Assembly (NCBI GenBank): GCA_030528025.1
Contig: JAUMZP010000001.1
Location: 186,001 to 250,000 of the forward strand
Source: Candidatus Saccharimonadota bacterium
GTDB lineage: Bacteria > Patescibacteriota > Saccharimonadia > Saccharimonadales > Saccharimonadaceae
Reading direction: 5' to 3'
DNA length: 64,000 bases
The position numbers and the translations under genes are program-made. Positions 36,459-45,246 of the stretch are shown here, in pieces. The notes below the pieces were generated by a model, which searched no databases, was not told where the DNA came from, and was given only the letters and a program-made list of their open reading frames with translations. The stretch's first letter is position 1. Every line of letters begins with the position of its first letter.

Positions 36459-37667
36459 ATGCGAAAGTTCAACTACGAAGCACGAGACAAAGCGACCGAC
36501 ACCATCATCAAATCTATCGTCCAGGCCGAGTCTGAGATGGCAGCGGCACGCGTTTTGACTGAGCAAGGCTTCGTTCCTCTCGATATCAAAGAAGTCGATG
36601 AGAGTGGTGGGCTCTTTGGTAGCCTGACGCGTCGTGTGACAACCAAAGACAAAGTGGTCTTTACTCGCCAGCTCGCAACACTAATCGGTGCAGGGCTACC
36701 TCTGTCGCAGAGCCTTCGTACGGTGCTTGAGCAGACAGAGAATAAGAAGTTACAAGAGATTATCCAAGAGATCATTGCTGATGTTGAGGGTGGTCGGCAG
36801 CTATCGGACTCCTTTGGCAAACACCCCGAGATCTTCGATAAAATCTATCTATCGCTCGTGACTGCAGGTGAGGCCTCTGGTACGCTCGATCAAGCGCTCA
36901 AGCGGGTTGCCTCCCAGCAGGAAAAGGATGCCGCCATGGTGAGCAAGATTCGCGGTGCCATGACGTATCCAGCCATTGTCCTGGCAGTGATCATGGGAGT
37001 GATGCTCTTTATGTTGCTCGTGGTGGTGCCACAGGTTGAGAAGCTATATAGCGATATGCACAAGACGCTGCCATTCCTCACTGCGGCACTAATTGCTGTG
37101 GCGAAGTTTACTGCGACCTTCTGGTGGGCGGAGCTGATTTTGCTGGTGGGTGCTATCTACTTCACCCGCCAATATGCCAAAACAGGACCTGGCACGCGCG
37201 CTTTCGACACGCTTAAGCTTAATATGCCCTTCGTCGGCAGTATGTTTCGCAAGCTTTATATGGCGCGCTTTACCCGTACTGGCCAGACGCTGCTTGCGAC
37301 TGGTGTGCCTATGCTCGACATGCTCGACATTACCGCGACAGGGGTCAATAATACGATTATCGAGGCTTCTATTCGCCGGACTGCCGAGAAGGTCAAGGGT
37401 GGGCGAGCGCTGTCTGTCTCACTGAGCCGTGAGGATTACATCTCGCCAATGGTGCCGCAGATGATCAAGATTGGTGAGCAGTCGGGCAAGATTGACGAAA
37501 TGATGGGTAAGACTGCCCAAGTCTACGAAGACGAGCTAGACGAAGAGATCCGCAACATCTCCACTGCCATTGAACCTGTGCTCATGGTTGTGCTTGCCAT
37601 TGTGGCCGGTGGTATGGTGGCGGCCATTCTCTTCCCAATATATAGCTTGGTAGGGCAGCTGACGTAG
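36459..37667 (+). CDS. pilC: Type IV pilus inner-membrane platform protein PilC
   Basis: The membrane platform rotated by PilB and PilT. The 402 residues carry two type II secretion F domains (about 65-190 and 270-395, each with a FTRQL or FTRTG start). Three membrane segments lie near 168-190, 215-235 and 372-395. It is the last gene of the first pilus operon and is followed by a structured repeat. Confidence 0.95.
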   Translation: MRKFNYEARDKATDTIIKSIVQAESEMAAARVLTEQGFVPLDIKEVDESGGLFGSLTRRVTTKDKVVFTRQLATLIGAGLPLSQSLRTVLEQTENKKLQEIIQEIIADVEGGRQLSDSFGKHPEIFDKIYLSLVTAGEASGTLDQALKRVASQQEKDAAMVSKIRGAMTYPAIVLAVIMGVMLFMLLVVVPQVEKLYSDMHKTLPFLTAALIAVAKFTATFWWAELILLVGAIYFTRQYAKTGPGTRAFDTLKLNMPFVGSMFRKLYMARFTRTGQTLLATGVPMLDMLDITATGVNNTIIEASIRRTAEKVKGGRALSVSLSREDYISPMVPQMIKIGEQSGKIDEMMGKTAQVYEDELDEEIRNISTAIEPVLMVVLAIVAGGMVAAILFPIYSLVGQLT

Positions 37668-37710
37668 TGTTTGCAGCCAGAATATCGAATACTTTGTTTT
37701 CTCTGTGCTA

Positions 37711-37847
37711 GCTCACTCTCCCACACTTCATCCGATGGAGTGTGAAAACCGGTCGTAATGACCGGTTTTCAGCCCAACGCAAGAGGTCGACATCCAGCGA
37801 ATGTCGACCCTTATAGTGTTCCGGAGGAGGGAGTTGGGAGGGTGAGC
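37711..37847 (+). repeat. Three-way-junction repeat, full copy
   Basis: Closing arms GCTCACTCTCCCA and TGGGAGGGTGAGC. Helix 2 (GAAAACCGGTC/GACCGGTTTTC) is 11 bp with loop GTAAT. Helix 3 (GGTCGACAT/ATGTCGACC) is 9 bp. Constant joining segments are AGCCCAACGCAAGAGG and CCCTTATAGTGTTCC. It lies just after pilC. Confidence 0.9.
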
Positions 37848-37859
37848 GTGAGAGGTAGT

Positions 37860-38010
37860 GATGTAGTATTGACTGTTGGGCTATGCGAGATTCTTGAATC
37901 TTGTGACGATCTCATGAGAGAAAGTCTGATTCTCTATAGTCATTTATGATAGTATAAGAGTGCACCATAGTCGGGGTCCGATAAGTGTCCATGCCTCGGT
38001 TTTTTTGTTG
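37860..38010 (+). ncRNA. Possible small RNA or 3' region ending in a terminator
   Basis: Between the repeat and tRNA-Arg, small hairpins (GATTC/GAATC near 37889, GAGAT/ATCTC near 37885-37912) precede a weak CGGGG/CCTCG stem followed by seven T (about 37974-38007). It may be the 3' end of the pilus transcript or a separate RNA. Evidence is weak. Confidence 0.25.
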
Positions 38011-38058
38011 TCTAGCACAGTTCACTTCAGAGTAAATAGCATGCTATACTATACCCAT

Positions 38059-38135
38059 GCCCTGGTAGCTCAACTGGATAGAGCGGCTCCGTCCTAAGGA
38101 GAAGGTTGTAGGTTCGACTCCTATCCGGGGTACCA
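38059..38135 (+). tRNA. tRNA-Arg (CCU)
   Basis: Cloverleaf with acceptor GCCCTGG/CCGGGGT, D arm GCTC/GAGC, anticodon loop GTCCTAA with anticodon CCT, T arm with GGTTCGACTCC, and encoded CCA. It reads AGG codons. A TATACT box ends 8 bases upstream. Confidence 0.95.
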
Positions 38136-38152
38136 ATACCCTCATATACGAA

Positions 38153-38830
38153 CTAACTACGCAGTACCTTTGCAAATGTTTGGTACTGATCCTCTGTTGT
38201 CTGTACAATCGTCCGATTCGTTTTCTCAAGATATTGCTTGACGAAATAATAGCCAAGTCGATAACCCGCCCAACGTGATAATGTATTATAGCCAGTGAAG
38301 AATACGCGAGTGTAGTCGTAATCCATGCTATTGAACGTATCTTTGAGTGTTGCAATCATGCCATTGATCTCTTCTGTGCTTGTCTGTTGTATGGTACTGA
38401 GGAAATGTTGTGTCGTAGGGCACTGAGTTGCAGTCATCGCCGCTTCTTCTAGCACAACAGCGAGGCCTTCGAGCATCATGCCGTCGAATAGCGTCTCTGC
38501 ATACTCTGGCACCTTTTCCCAACGTAGTGAATGTGATAGTTCATGGCAGATTGTCTCGAACACAAAGTCCTCGGTGATTGCATGCTGCTGCTTGTCGATC
38601 GACAGCATAATAAGCCGCGAATAGTACGTTCGCCCTGATATGCTGTCCTCAGCAATCGTCGGTAGTAGAAAAGACGGTGTTGCAATGATGAGATCAACCT
38701 CATAATCGAAGCAAGCAAATATGCTGGAAACGAATGCTTCAGCCTGCTTGGCTGCGCGACGAAAAATAGCACATTCAGCAGTGGTGAAGGTGTAGTGTGC
38801 GTTGGCGATATAGAGGCGAAGCTTTGTCAT
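38153..38830 (-). CDS. DUF2268-type putative zinc metallopeptidase
   Basis: The 225 residues contain ETICHELSHSLRW, an HExxH zinc site near residues 97-101. MMLEGLAVVLEEA follows about 20 residues later, where the conserved EGLA glutamate can be the third ligand. The C-terminal GYRLGYYFVKQYLE fits the predicted Zn-protease family DUF2268. No signal peptide is visible, so it acts inside the cell or leaves by an unknown route. Its start has a TACGCT -10 box 6 bases upstream, the leaderless pattern. It converges with tRNA-Arg. Confidence 0.8.
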   Translation of the reverse strand: MTKLRLYIANAHYTFTTAECAIFRRAAKQAEAFVSSIFACFDYEVDLIIATPSFLLPTIAEDSISGRTYYSRLIMLSIDKQQHAITEDFVFETICHELSHSLRWEKVPEYAETLFDGMMLEGLAVVLEEAAMTATQCPTTQHFLSTIQQTSTEEINGMIATLKDTFNSMDYDYTRVFFTGYNTLSRWAGYRLGYYFVKQYLEKTNRTIVQTTEDQYQTFAKVLRS

Positions 38831-38832
38831 AG

Positions 38833-38842
38833 AGATAGCGTA
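38833..38842 (-). promoter_or_regulatory. -10 box of the DUF2268 gene, leaderless type
   Basis: TACGCT on the minus strand (38837-38842) ends 6 bases before the ATG. Confidence 0.6.
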
Positions 38843-38916
38843 TTACAACTGTGCTCGCGGATGGCAGAGTCTTAATCTGTAATGATTCGAGAGGGTGGCT
38901 GGTGTATGCGAGTAGC

Positions 38917-39345
38917 TTACCTTCCAAACCCACCAACTACCTCTGCTGCCCATCGCACCCAGTCGGACATATCCTCCCATCGGCTGCAGGCAGCACCGAC
39001 GAACATAATGGCGGAGGAGAGGAGGGCGAATGAGACGACCCAAGCCATAAAGTCGGCTGGCATGGCTCGTGTGCCACCACTCGTCCAACAGAGGTAGCAT
39101 AGCCAACCAAGCGCTCCCGCGGCAAGCATGCAGAGCGCTCGCACGATGCCATGGCCAAGGCGGCGTTGCCAGTCAGGCGCTGCTATTGGCTCGGTGGGGT
39201 CGACGGCCACTGGCGTTGGTACCTTTGGCGGTGGTGGCGCAGCTGGTGGGTGGTGCGGCGGTGGCACTGGTGGTGCTCCGGCACCAGCAACAGTACGGCG
39301 CTTATGAATAAATCGCCCAGCCGTCACCATATACAAATACTCCAC
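38917..39345 (-). CDS. Hypothetical two-span membrane protein (about 142 aa)
   Basis: Not recognised. A basic start leads to a Pro-rich stretch (about 22-50), then two membrane segments (about 67-87 and 99-120) and a short Trp-rich end. The start is uncertain: GTG 39345 gives 142 residues, while ATG 39330 would give 137. It is a single gene on the minus strand. Confidence 0.55.
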   Translation of the reverse strand: MEYLYMVTAGRFIHKRRTVAGAGAPPVPPPHHPPAAPPPPKVPTPVAVDPTEPIAAPDWQRRLGHGIVRALCMLAAGALGWLCYLCWTSGGTRAMPADFMAWVVSFALLSSAIMFVGAACSRWEDMSDWVRWAAEVVGGFGR

Positions 39346-39432
39346 ATAGTATGCATAACCTCATTATACGCAGGGGCTGTGGGGCGGTGTCAAGGGGAGT
39401 GAATCACTAAAACTTTTGCTTCTTCTGCGCTA

Positions 39433-39573
39433 GCTCATTCTCCCACACTTTATCCGATGGAGTGTGAGAATCTGTCATTGTGCTGACAGATTCTCAGCCC
39501 AGCGCAAGAGGTCGATACTTGGGAAGTATCGACCCTTATAGTGTTCCATCGGAGGGAGTATGGGAGAGTGAGC
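39433..39573 (+). repeat. Three-way-junction repeat, full copy
   Basis: The closing helix is unusually long: GCTCATTCTCCCA-ACT...TCCGATGGA pairs with TCCATCGGA...AGT-TGGGAGAGTGAGC. Helix 2 (GAGAATCTGTCA/TGACAGATTCTC) is a perfect 12 bp, different in sequence from other copies. Helix 3 (GGTCGATACTT/AAGTATCGACC) is 11 bp. Joining segments are conserved. Confidence 0.92.
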
Positions 39574-39683
39574 GTGAGATAAAGTAGCTGGTAGCTAGGT
39601 TTGACACTCAAACGGAGGTAAGTTCGTGCTACAATGGACAGCAAGAAAAGCATAACAATCATCACACAAAAAGGCAGGGAATA

Positions 39684-40199
39684 ATGGCACAGACCAAGGC
39701 ATTTAATGGGCAGCGCGACGGTGAGGAGTTGCTGTTTGTCTTTCGGCGGCATATTATTGCCATGCGCAAGGGTTTTTATATGTTATTAGTGCCACTGGCG
39801 GTGGGGGCTATTCCACCACTGATCTGGCAAGACACATTGGAACTGTTTCTCTTGCCAGTGGTGGGGCTGGTGCTCGGGCTTGTTGGCTTTTGTTATCATT
39901 TTTTGATGTGGCGCTACACCTACTACATTGTGACCGACCAGCGCATCCGCCAGGTGACGCAAAAAGGATTTTTTGGTACCGATGTGGTGGAGCTGAGCTT
40001 GGCAAAAATTCAAAATATCAGCTATAATATACCAGGATTCTCGGGTGAGGTGTTTCATTTTGGTACGATTGTGATCCAAACATTTGTGGGCGATCTCATC
40101 ATCCGCAATGTCGATCATCCCGAGCATATCTACAATCAGCTGCAAGATGCCGTCAGCGAGGCGGAGCGCGCAGCACAAGCAGCAGGAGTATCACCATGA
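39684..40199 (+). CDS. Bacterial PH-domain (YdbS-like) membrane protein
   Basis: The 171 residues have two membrane segments (about 32-50 and 56-76) followed by a bacterial PH domain. Typical motifs are YTYYIVTDQRIRQVTQKGFFG and the repeated strand pattern through GTIVIQTFVGDLIIRNVDHPE. Related proteins sit in the membrane with unknown binding partners. It overlaps the foldase gene downstream by four bases, so the two are translated together. TACAAT lies upstream near 39632. Confidence 0.85.
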   Translation: MAQTKAFNGQRDGEELLFVFRRHIIAMRKGFYMLLVPLAVGAIPPLIWQDTLELFLLPVVGLVLGLVGFCYHFLMWRYTYYIVTDQRIRQVTQKGFFGTDVVELSLAKIQNISYNIPGFSGEVFHFGTIVIQTFVGDLIIRNVDHPEHIYNQLQDAVSEAERAAQAAGVSP

Positions 40200-41383
40200 A
40201 ATTACCAAGCAAAAAACCCAAACGTAGCCGTTATGGCACCCAGGCCACATCAACCGCCTCAACCACTGGCCTGAAAGATCGCCTCACAGCGCTCAAGCCG
40301 AAGCAGGGGAGCAAGAAGGAGGGTAAGTCTGCGAAAGCCAAGCCCACCAAAACAGAGGCCAGTGCAGCAAATCCCAATACTCCCAAGAAGTTCGAGCGCA
40401 TCACCAATGAGACGGTGGCAGCACACCGCGAAGAGATATTGGCTGGTGGGCGCAAGTTCAAGTACCCTATCCAGACGTCACGCCGACGGGTGATTATCAA
40501 CACGATTATTGTGGCGCTGGTAGCAGCCTTACTGCTGGCGGCAGTGGCGTGGCAGCAGCTCTACATTGCCCAGAGTTCCAACAACCTCCTCTACCGTATG
40601 ACGCAAATTTTTCCTGTGCCAGTAGCCAGTATTGATGGTGAGCTCGTGCGCTATAGCGACTACCTAGTGCAGTATCGCGGCTCCAAATTCTACTTGGGTA
40701 AGTACGACGAGATCCGCATCGACAGTGATGATGGCCGCGAGCAGCTCAAACACATTAAGCGCGAGTCGCTCAACCGAGCGCTGGTTGATACCTACGCCGC
40801 CAAGCTGGCACGCCAGCACAACATCACAGTGAGCGATCAAGACATTGATACCGTTATCGAGCAGCAGCGCAACACGGCTAATGGCAAGATTAGCCAAGAA
40901 ACGTATGATGCATCGTCGCGCATGATGTATAACTGGTCGCCATCGGATTATCGCCAAGCGGTACGGCGTAGCATTGTGCGGGCTCGAGTAGCCTTTGCGG
41001 TTGATAAAACGGCCGATGAGTTACAGCGCAAAGCTGCGGGGCTAGTGGCGAGCAGCAATGGTGAGTTTGCCAAAATAGCGACCCAGCTTGGTGGCAGTGG
41101 TCGCAGCAAACCGCAGGTGGGTGATTCTGGCCTAATCAACCTCGCCAGTAGCTACAACGGCCTCGCGGTAAGTGAGATTGCCAAGCTCGAGCCTGGCAAA
41201 CCCTCTGGTGTCATCAAGAGCACGACCGACAGCGGCTACTACTTTGTCAAAGTAAACGAGAAGAACGATAGCAAAATCCGTTTCACCTACCTCTATATCC
41301 CCCTCACTGAGCTTACCAAGCAAGTCGCGCAGCTCAAAAGCGACGGCAAAGTACAAGAATACATTGATGTCCCACAGAAATAG
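40196..41383 (+). CDS. PrsA/SurA-like peptidyl-prolyl isomerase
   Basis: A membrane-anchored extracytoplasmic foldase of 395 residues. It has a basic, low-complexity cytoplasmic start of about 95 residues, a membrane segment near 102-122, a SurA-type helical domain (about 140-265) and a parvulin-like region (about 270-385, ending with GVIKSTTDSGYYFVKVNEK). The catalytic parvulin residues are not all evident, so it may act mainly as a chaperone. It sits between the two pilus gene groups and could fold secreted pilins. Confidence 0.82.
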   Translation: MKLPSKKPKRSRYGTQATSTASTTGLKDRLTALKPKQGSKKEGKSAKAKPTKTEASAANPNTPKKFERITNETVAAHREEILAGGRKFKYPIQTSRRRVIINTIIVALVAALLLAAVAWQQLYIAQSSNNLLYRMTQIFPVPVASIDGELVRYSDYLVQYRGSKFYLGKYDEIRIDSDDGREQLKHIKRESLNRALVDTYAAKLARQHNITVSDQDIDTVIEQQRNTANGKISQETYDASSRMMYNWSPSDYRQAVRRSIVRARVAFAVDKTADELQRKAAGLVASSNGEFAKIATQLGGSGRSKPQVGDSGLINLASSYNGLAVSEIAKLEPGKPSGVIKSTTDSGYYFVKVNEKNDSKIRFTYLYIPLTELTKQVAQLKSDGKVQEYIDVPQK

Positions 41384-41543
41384 GGGATAGCAATCATACC
41401 CAAAATACCGGCAACATAGCGCAGCTTTGCGCCTCTCCATATGGGTTCATCATCTCGTGCGAACAAAACCTAGACAACGTTGCTATTCTACGCTATGATA
41501 GCAGTAACGCAAGCATATTCGTACATTGGTACAAAGGAGAAGT

Positions 41544-42002
41544 ATGAAACAACACCAAGCGAAGCAAGAAGGGTTTACTATCATCGAGGTGATGCTGGTG
41601 CTAGCGATTGCCGCCTTGATATTCTTGATGGTCTTTGTGGCGCTGCCTGCCCTGCAGCGGGGTCAGCGCGACACAGCACGCAAGAATGATGTGCAAAACA
41701 TCGCTGCTGCCGTGACGCAATATACATCAAACAACCGCGGGAAGTTCCCCGACAGCAAGGGCCTCAAGGGTTATCTGGGCGATCTCTCGAACCTCGACAA
41801 AGAGAGCATCACCGTCCAAGACAATGCGGGCAATGGTACCGTAACGCCTACCACCGAGAGCGCGATCGTCGTCAAGGGTGTGCGCTGCGACGCCACCAAC
41901 GCTGACGGTGCTACCCTTAAGAAGGGCACATCGAAGCAATTTGTCGTCGTCACCAAGCTAGAGGCGGGCGGCAACGGCGTGGCATACTGCCTCGAGTCGT
42001 AG
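41544..42002 (+). CDS. Type IV pilin
   Basis: A likely pilin of 152 residues. The class III signal QEG-FTIIEVMLVLAIAALIF has glycine at -1, phenylalanine at +1 and glutamate at +5. The hydrophobic N-terminal helix and ARKNDVQNIAAAVTQY follow. Two cysteines near the C-terminus (VRCDAT and AYCLES) can form the D-loop disulfide. AAAGGAG 6-7 bases upstream fixes ATG 41544 over the earlier ATG 41526. It has its own terminator, consistent with a highly expressed major pilin. Confidence 0.9.
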   Translation: MKQHQAKQEGFTIIEVMLVLAIAALIFLMVFVALPALQRGQRDTARKNDVQNIAAAVTQYTSNNRGKFPDSKGLKGYLGDLSNLDKESITVQDNAGNGTVTPTTESAIVVKGVRCDATNADGATLKKGTSKQFVVVTKLEAGGNGVAYCLES

Positions 42003-42026
42003 CAGACGAGCAAAAGATACACAAGA

Positions 42027-42064
42027 AGATGGCTGGCGCCAAGAGGTGCCAGCCTCTTTTTTAT
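42027..42064 (+). terminator. Terminator of the pilin gene
   Basis: GGCTGGC and GCCAGCC pair around a 10-base loop, followed by a T-run at 42056-42062. Confidence 0.92.
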
Positions 42065-42293
42065 GATGGAGTATACGAATTACTGAGTTGTGCTTGTGTA
42101 AGAAAATATCTGGAGGTCAGCAATCAAACAGGCGGAAAAGCTCTTGGTTTTATCTGGCCGGAACATTTTCGTCACAAGTATGGCCCAGTAATTCACTACA
42201 TAGTGAGGGAGATTTGGCTTGTATCTGCACTGGCCTTCGGTAGCGCGTGATGATGTAGCACGTTCTTGCATATCTTTGCTATACTAGTGAGGT

Positions 42294-43163
42294 ATGACGA
42301 TCTTGATAGCAGGCGCACTACTCCTTCTCGGCGTGGTGCTGGGTAGCTTTGCGGGCGCGCAAGTGTGGCGGGTGCGTGCGCGGCAACTGCGGACTGATAA
42401 GCAAACCGGCCACCCCTACGACAAACACGAATGGCGTCAACTGCGTGTCCTCTTGCAGGGCACGGTGCGAGACGATCGCTCGCGCTGCCTGCAGTGTGGG
42501 CATGTGCTGGCGTGGTATGATCTGCTCCCAGTAGTAAGCTGGCTGTCAACTGGTGGGCGATGCCGCTATTGTCAGCAGTTCATTGGTTGGTTCGAGCTGG
42601 TGATGGAGCTGGTGCTGGGGGTTGGCTTGGCACTGTCGTATCTGGTGTGGCCATGGGCACTGCCAGCCAGTAGCTTACTCTTTGCTGTGTGGGTGGTGGT
42701 GGCCTTAGTGCTGATGATCCTCGCGGCGTATGACGCCAAGTGGCAGCTCCTGCCTGACCCGCTCAACTATGGCTTGATGGTGCTGGGCGCACTCTTCGTG
42801 CTGGTGCGGATGACGACGCTGCACGATGTTGATCTTGTATCGCTCACGGGGGCGGTGGCGCTGCTGGCAGGGTTGTATGGTGGGCTGTATGCCATCTCGC
42901 GCGGGGCGTGGATTGGCTTTGGCGATGTGAAGCTCTGCGTGGGTTTGGCACTGCTATTGGGTGATTGGCGATTGGCCTTTATGACGCTGTTTTTCTCTAA
43001 CATGCTGGGTTGTATTATCGTTCTGCCGGGCCTGGTGCGTGGCCAGCTTAATACGCGCTCGCAGGTACCATTTGGGCCGCTGCTTATCATTGGCTGCGTT
43101 ATTTCACTCTTGTTTGGTGGGCATATCTTGCGCGCGCTGGTGGCATTGCCGCTGGGGCTGTAG
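42294..43163 (+). CDS. pilD: Prepilin peptidase PilD
   Basis: Membrane aspartic protease that cuts and usually N-methylates prepilins. The 289 residues have an N-terminal methyltransferase-type domain with two CxxC pairs (CLQCG and CRYCQ). About eight membrane segments follow, with the catalytic aspartates in YDAKWQLLPDPLNY and in GFGDVKL. A TATACT box ends 8 bases before the ATG, and GAGG sits between them. It is followed closely by the minor pilin genes it should process. Confidence 0.95.
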   Translation: MTILIAGALLLLGVVLGSFAGAQVWRVRARQLRTDKQTGHPYDKHEWRQLRVLLQGTVRDDRSRCLQCGHVLAWYDLLPVVSWLSTGGRCRYCQQFIGWFELVMELVLGVGLALSYLVWPWALPASSLLFAVWVVVALVLMILAAYDAKWQLLPDPLNYGLMVLGALFVLVRMTTLHDVDLVSLTGAVALLAGLYGGLYAISRGAWIGFGDVKLCVGLALLLGDWRLAFMTLFFSNMLGCIIVLPGLVRGQLNTRSQVPFGPLLIIGCVISLLFGGHILRALVALPLGL

Positions 43164-43217
43164 AATTGCCTCATCGCCCTGTGCTGCTAATGCTGCTTGT
43201 GCTATACTAGAGAGGTT

Positions 43218-43928
43218 ATGAGTATGCCAGTGAAGCCAGGGTTCACCATTATTGAGATGATGCTGTTTTTGGCGGTGAGTGGGGCAATGGCAGCTGGGAT
43301 TATGGTAGGTGTGGGTGCAACAGTCAATGCACAGCGCTATCGCGATGCCACCCATTCGCTGGTGAGCTTCTTCCAGGGGGAGTACGACCGGGTGGTGAAT
43401 GTCCAGAATGATCACGACCGCAACCTTGGCTGCAGCACCAGCGGCATTAGTCAGAGCATTACCCCGCAGGTGCCTGGCACAAGCGAGTGCACCATCATCG
43501 GGCGGTTCATTACCACTGGCCGTGATGGCCGAAGCCTTATAGCGCGAACAATTTATGCCACGCGCGATGGCTCAACTGCAGCAACGGATTATGAGGCGCT
43601 AACTCACTCGGGGCTTGTTTTGTCGGACACCGCCAGCCAGACAACTACCTACGAACTAGCGTGGGAGACGGCGCTGCGGCAGGGTGCACGCCACTCGTAT
43701 TTGATCGTGCGCTCGCCCTCCAGTGGTGCCATTAAGACCTACATTGGTAACACAGACAACCCTATGACTGTCCTCTCGCCTGATAATGATGCCCAAAAAG
43801 GCGATACCAACCTCTGTATCGATCCCGATGGATTGGTCTTTACTGGCATTAGTGGGGCAGTGATTGCCCGGGGTGGCAGCTCGGCCAGCAGTGTGAAGCT
43901 GATCGGTGGAGGAATAGGACAATGCTAG
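43218..43928 (+). CDS. Minor pilin-like protein 1
   Basis: Class III signal KPG-FTIIEMMLFLAVSGAMAAG with a glutamate at +5, then an extracellular domain of about 200 residues with a few cysteines (GCSTSG, ECTIIG and the C-terminal C). It fits a GspH/PilW-type minor pilin that primes pilus assembly. The start is ATG 43218 or ATG 43224; AGAGG lies 5-8 bases upstream. It overlaps the next gene. Confidence 0.83.
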   Translation: MSMPVKPGFTIIEMMLFLAVSGAMAAGIMVGVGATVNAQRYRDATHSLVSFFQGEYDRVVNVQNDHDRNLGCSTSGISQSITPQVPGTSECTIIGRFITTGRDGRSLIARTIYATRDGSTAATDYEALTHSGLVLSDTASQTTTYELAWETALRQGARHSYLIVRSPSSGAIKTYIGNTDNPMTVLSPDNDAQKGDTNLCIDPDGLVFTGISGAVIARGGSSASSVKLIGGGIGQC

Positions 43929-44524
43929 AGCGTCGCCACGAGCGGGGTGATACGATCATCGAGGTGATGTTTGCCTTCGTACTCTTTAGTATGGTAATTG
44001 TGGGAGCGTTTATGATTATGAACCAAGGTATGGCGCTGGCGCAGCGCTCTCTGGAGGTAACGCAGGTGCGGCAGCAGATCGACTCGCAGGTGTTACTGAT
44101 TCGGACTGTTCAGCAGGCGGTCAACCAGCAGCTATGGGAGACCATCAAAGGCAAGGTAGGTACGACCACGCCCATTACACTGAGCGAGCTAGCTGAGAGC
44201 AACTGCCGCCTTTCGCCGGATACATTGCGGGGGCGCGGCGCATTCTTTGTTGCGCCGCGGGCCGATACTGCCTCGGGTAAGCAGGTCATCCGCCTCTTCG
44301 AGCCGACCAATGCGAGCTACCAGCCCGAACCCACAACCTACAGCAAGGTAGACTTTGGCAATGATCCGCGGGCGCAGGGGCTCTTCGTCCAGATTGTCAA
44401 GGCGGAGGGTGCTAACGCCAACCTTGCCTATGATGTGTATGTATCTGCCTGCTGGCCGACTGTAGCGAGCGATAAACCAATGACGATTGGCACAGTAACG
44501 AGGTTATATGATGTGGCGCGCTAA
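43922..44524 (+). CDS. Minor pilin-like protein 2
   Basis: A PilV-type protein of 200 residues. The signal is ERG-DTIIEVMFAFVLFSMVIVGAF, where +1 is aspartate instead of phenylalanine but +5 is still glutamate. The rest is an alpha/beta extracellular domain. It overlaps both neighbours (7 and 17 bases), showing strong translational coupling in this cluster. Confidence 0.8.
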   Translation: MLERRHERGDTIIEVMFAFVLFSMVIVGAFMIMNQGMALAQRSLEVTQVRQQIDSQVLLIRTVQQAVNQQLWETIKGKVGTTTPITLSELAESNCRLSPDTLRGRGAFFVAPRADTASGKQVIRLFEPTNASYQPEPTTYSKVDFGNDPRAQGLFVQIVKAEGANANLAYDVYVSACWPTVASDKPMTIGTVTRLYDVAR

Positions 44525-45245
44525 CAGAGGCAGAACACAGGGAGAGAAGCTGCGGCAGGCCGCACAGCGCAAAGAGTCAGGTTTTACCCTCATCGAGCTG
44601 CTGCTGGCGATGAGCTTCCTCTCAGTGCTACTTATTGCCATTACGACCTCCACGATGCAGATCATTGGTCTGTATACAAAGGGAGTGACGCTCAAATCAA
44701 TCAACCTCGCAGGGCGCGATGTAGCGGATTCCTTCCGACGCGATGCCTTGGCCTCGGCGGATGGGATCCGCTATGTGTCGCCAGACAAAGGCGGTGGGTT
44801 GGGACGTCTATGCTTTGGTACGATGTCGTATGTGTGGAGCCCAGCCGCCAAGCTACAGCAAGGTAGTGCCATCCGCTACCAAAACGACACACGCCAGGGT
44901 GATGTGCGCGGCGATATGATTGTCCTAGCCCGTGTGGCTGATGCTGGTGCACAGTATTGCAACCCAACAGCTCGTGGTACGTACTCGACCGATGTATTTC
45001 TTAGCAAAGCAACGGAGCTGCTGGGCTCACGCGAGGGGGATTTGGCGCTGCGCGATTTGCAGATCAATCCCGTTATCGACTCAACCGAAGGCATACACAC
45101 TATATACCGCCTCCGCTTCGTCATTGGCACCAACCAGCAAGATACGATCAACACCGCCAACCAGACTTGCAAACCGCCTACGAATGACAGTGCTAATTAC
45201 AACTTCTGTGCCATTAATATTTTTGAGACGTTGATACAGGGGTAG
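44508..45245 (+). CDS. Minor pilin-like protein 3
   Basis: A PilW/GspJ-type protein of 245 residues. A long basic leader of about 26 residues precedes the class III signal ESG-FTLIELLLAMSFLSVLLIA. The exterior domain ends with cysteines CKPPTNDSANYNFC, a possible disulfide. Two adjacent ATGs (44508 and 44511) lie within the end of the previous gene. Confidence 0.82.
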   Translation: MMWRANRGRTQGEKLRQAAQRKESGFTLIELLLAMSFLSVLLIAITTSTMQIIGLYTKGVTLKSINLAGRDVADSFRRDALASADGIRYVSPDKGGGLGRLCFGTMSYVWSPAAKLQQGSAIRYQNDTRQGDVRGDMIVLARVADAGAQYCNPTARGTYSTDVFLSKATELLGSREGDLALRDLQINPVIDSTEGIHTIYRLRFVIGTNQQDTINTANQTCKPPTNDSANYNFCAINIFETLIQG

Positions 45246-45246
45246 G

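Noticed and set aside
42064-42250. ORF between pilin and pilD that reads KYLEVSNQTGGKALGFIWPEH
   Set aside because: It looks somewhat protein-like but runs across the pilin terminator, has no ribosome site or family match, and ends before the pilD promoter. At best a gene remnant.
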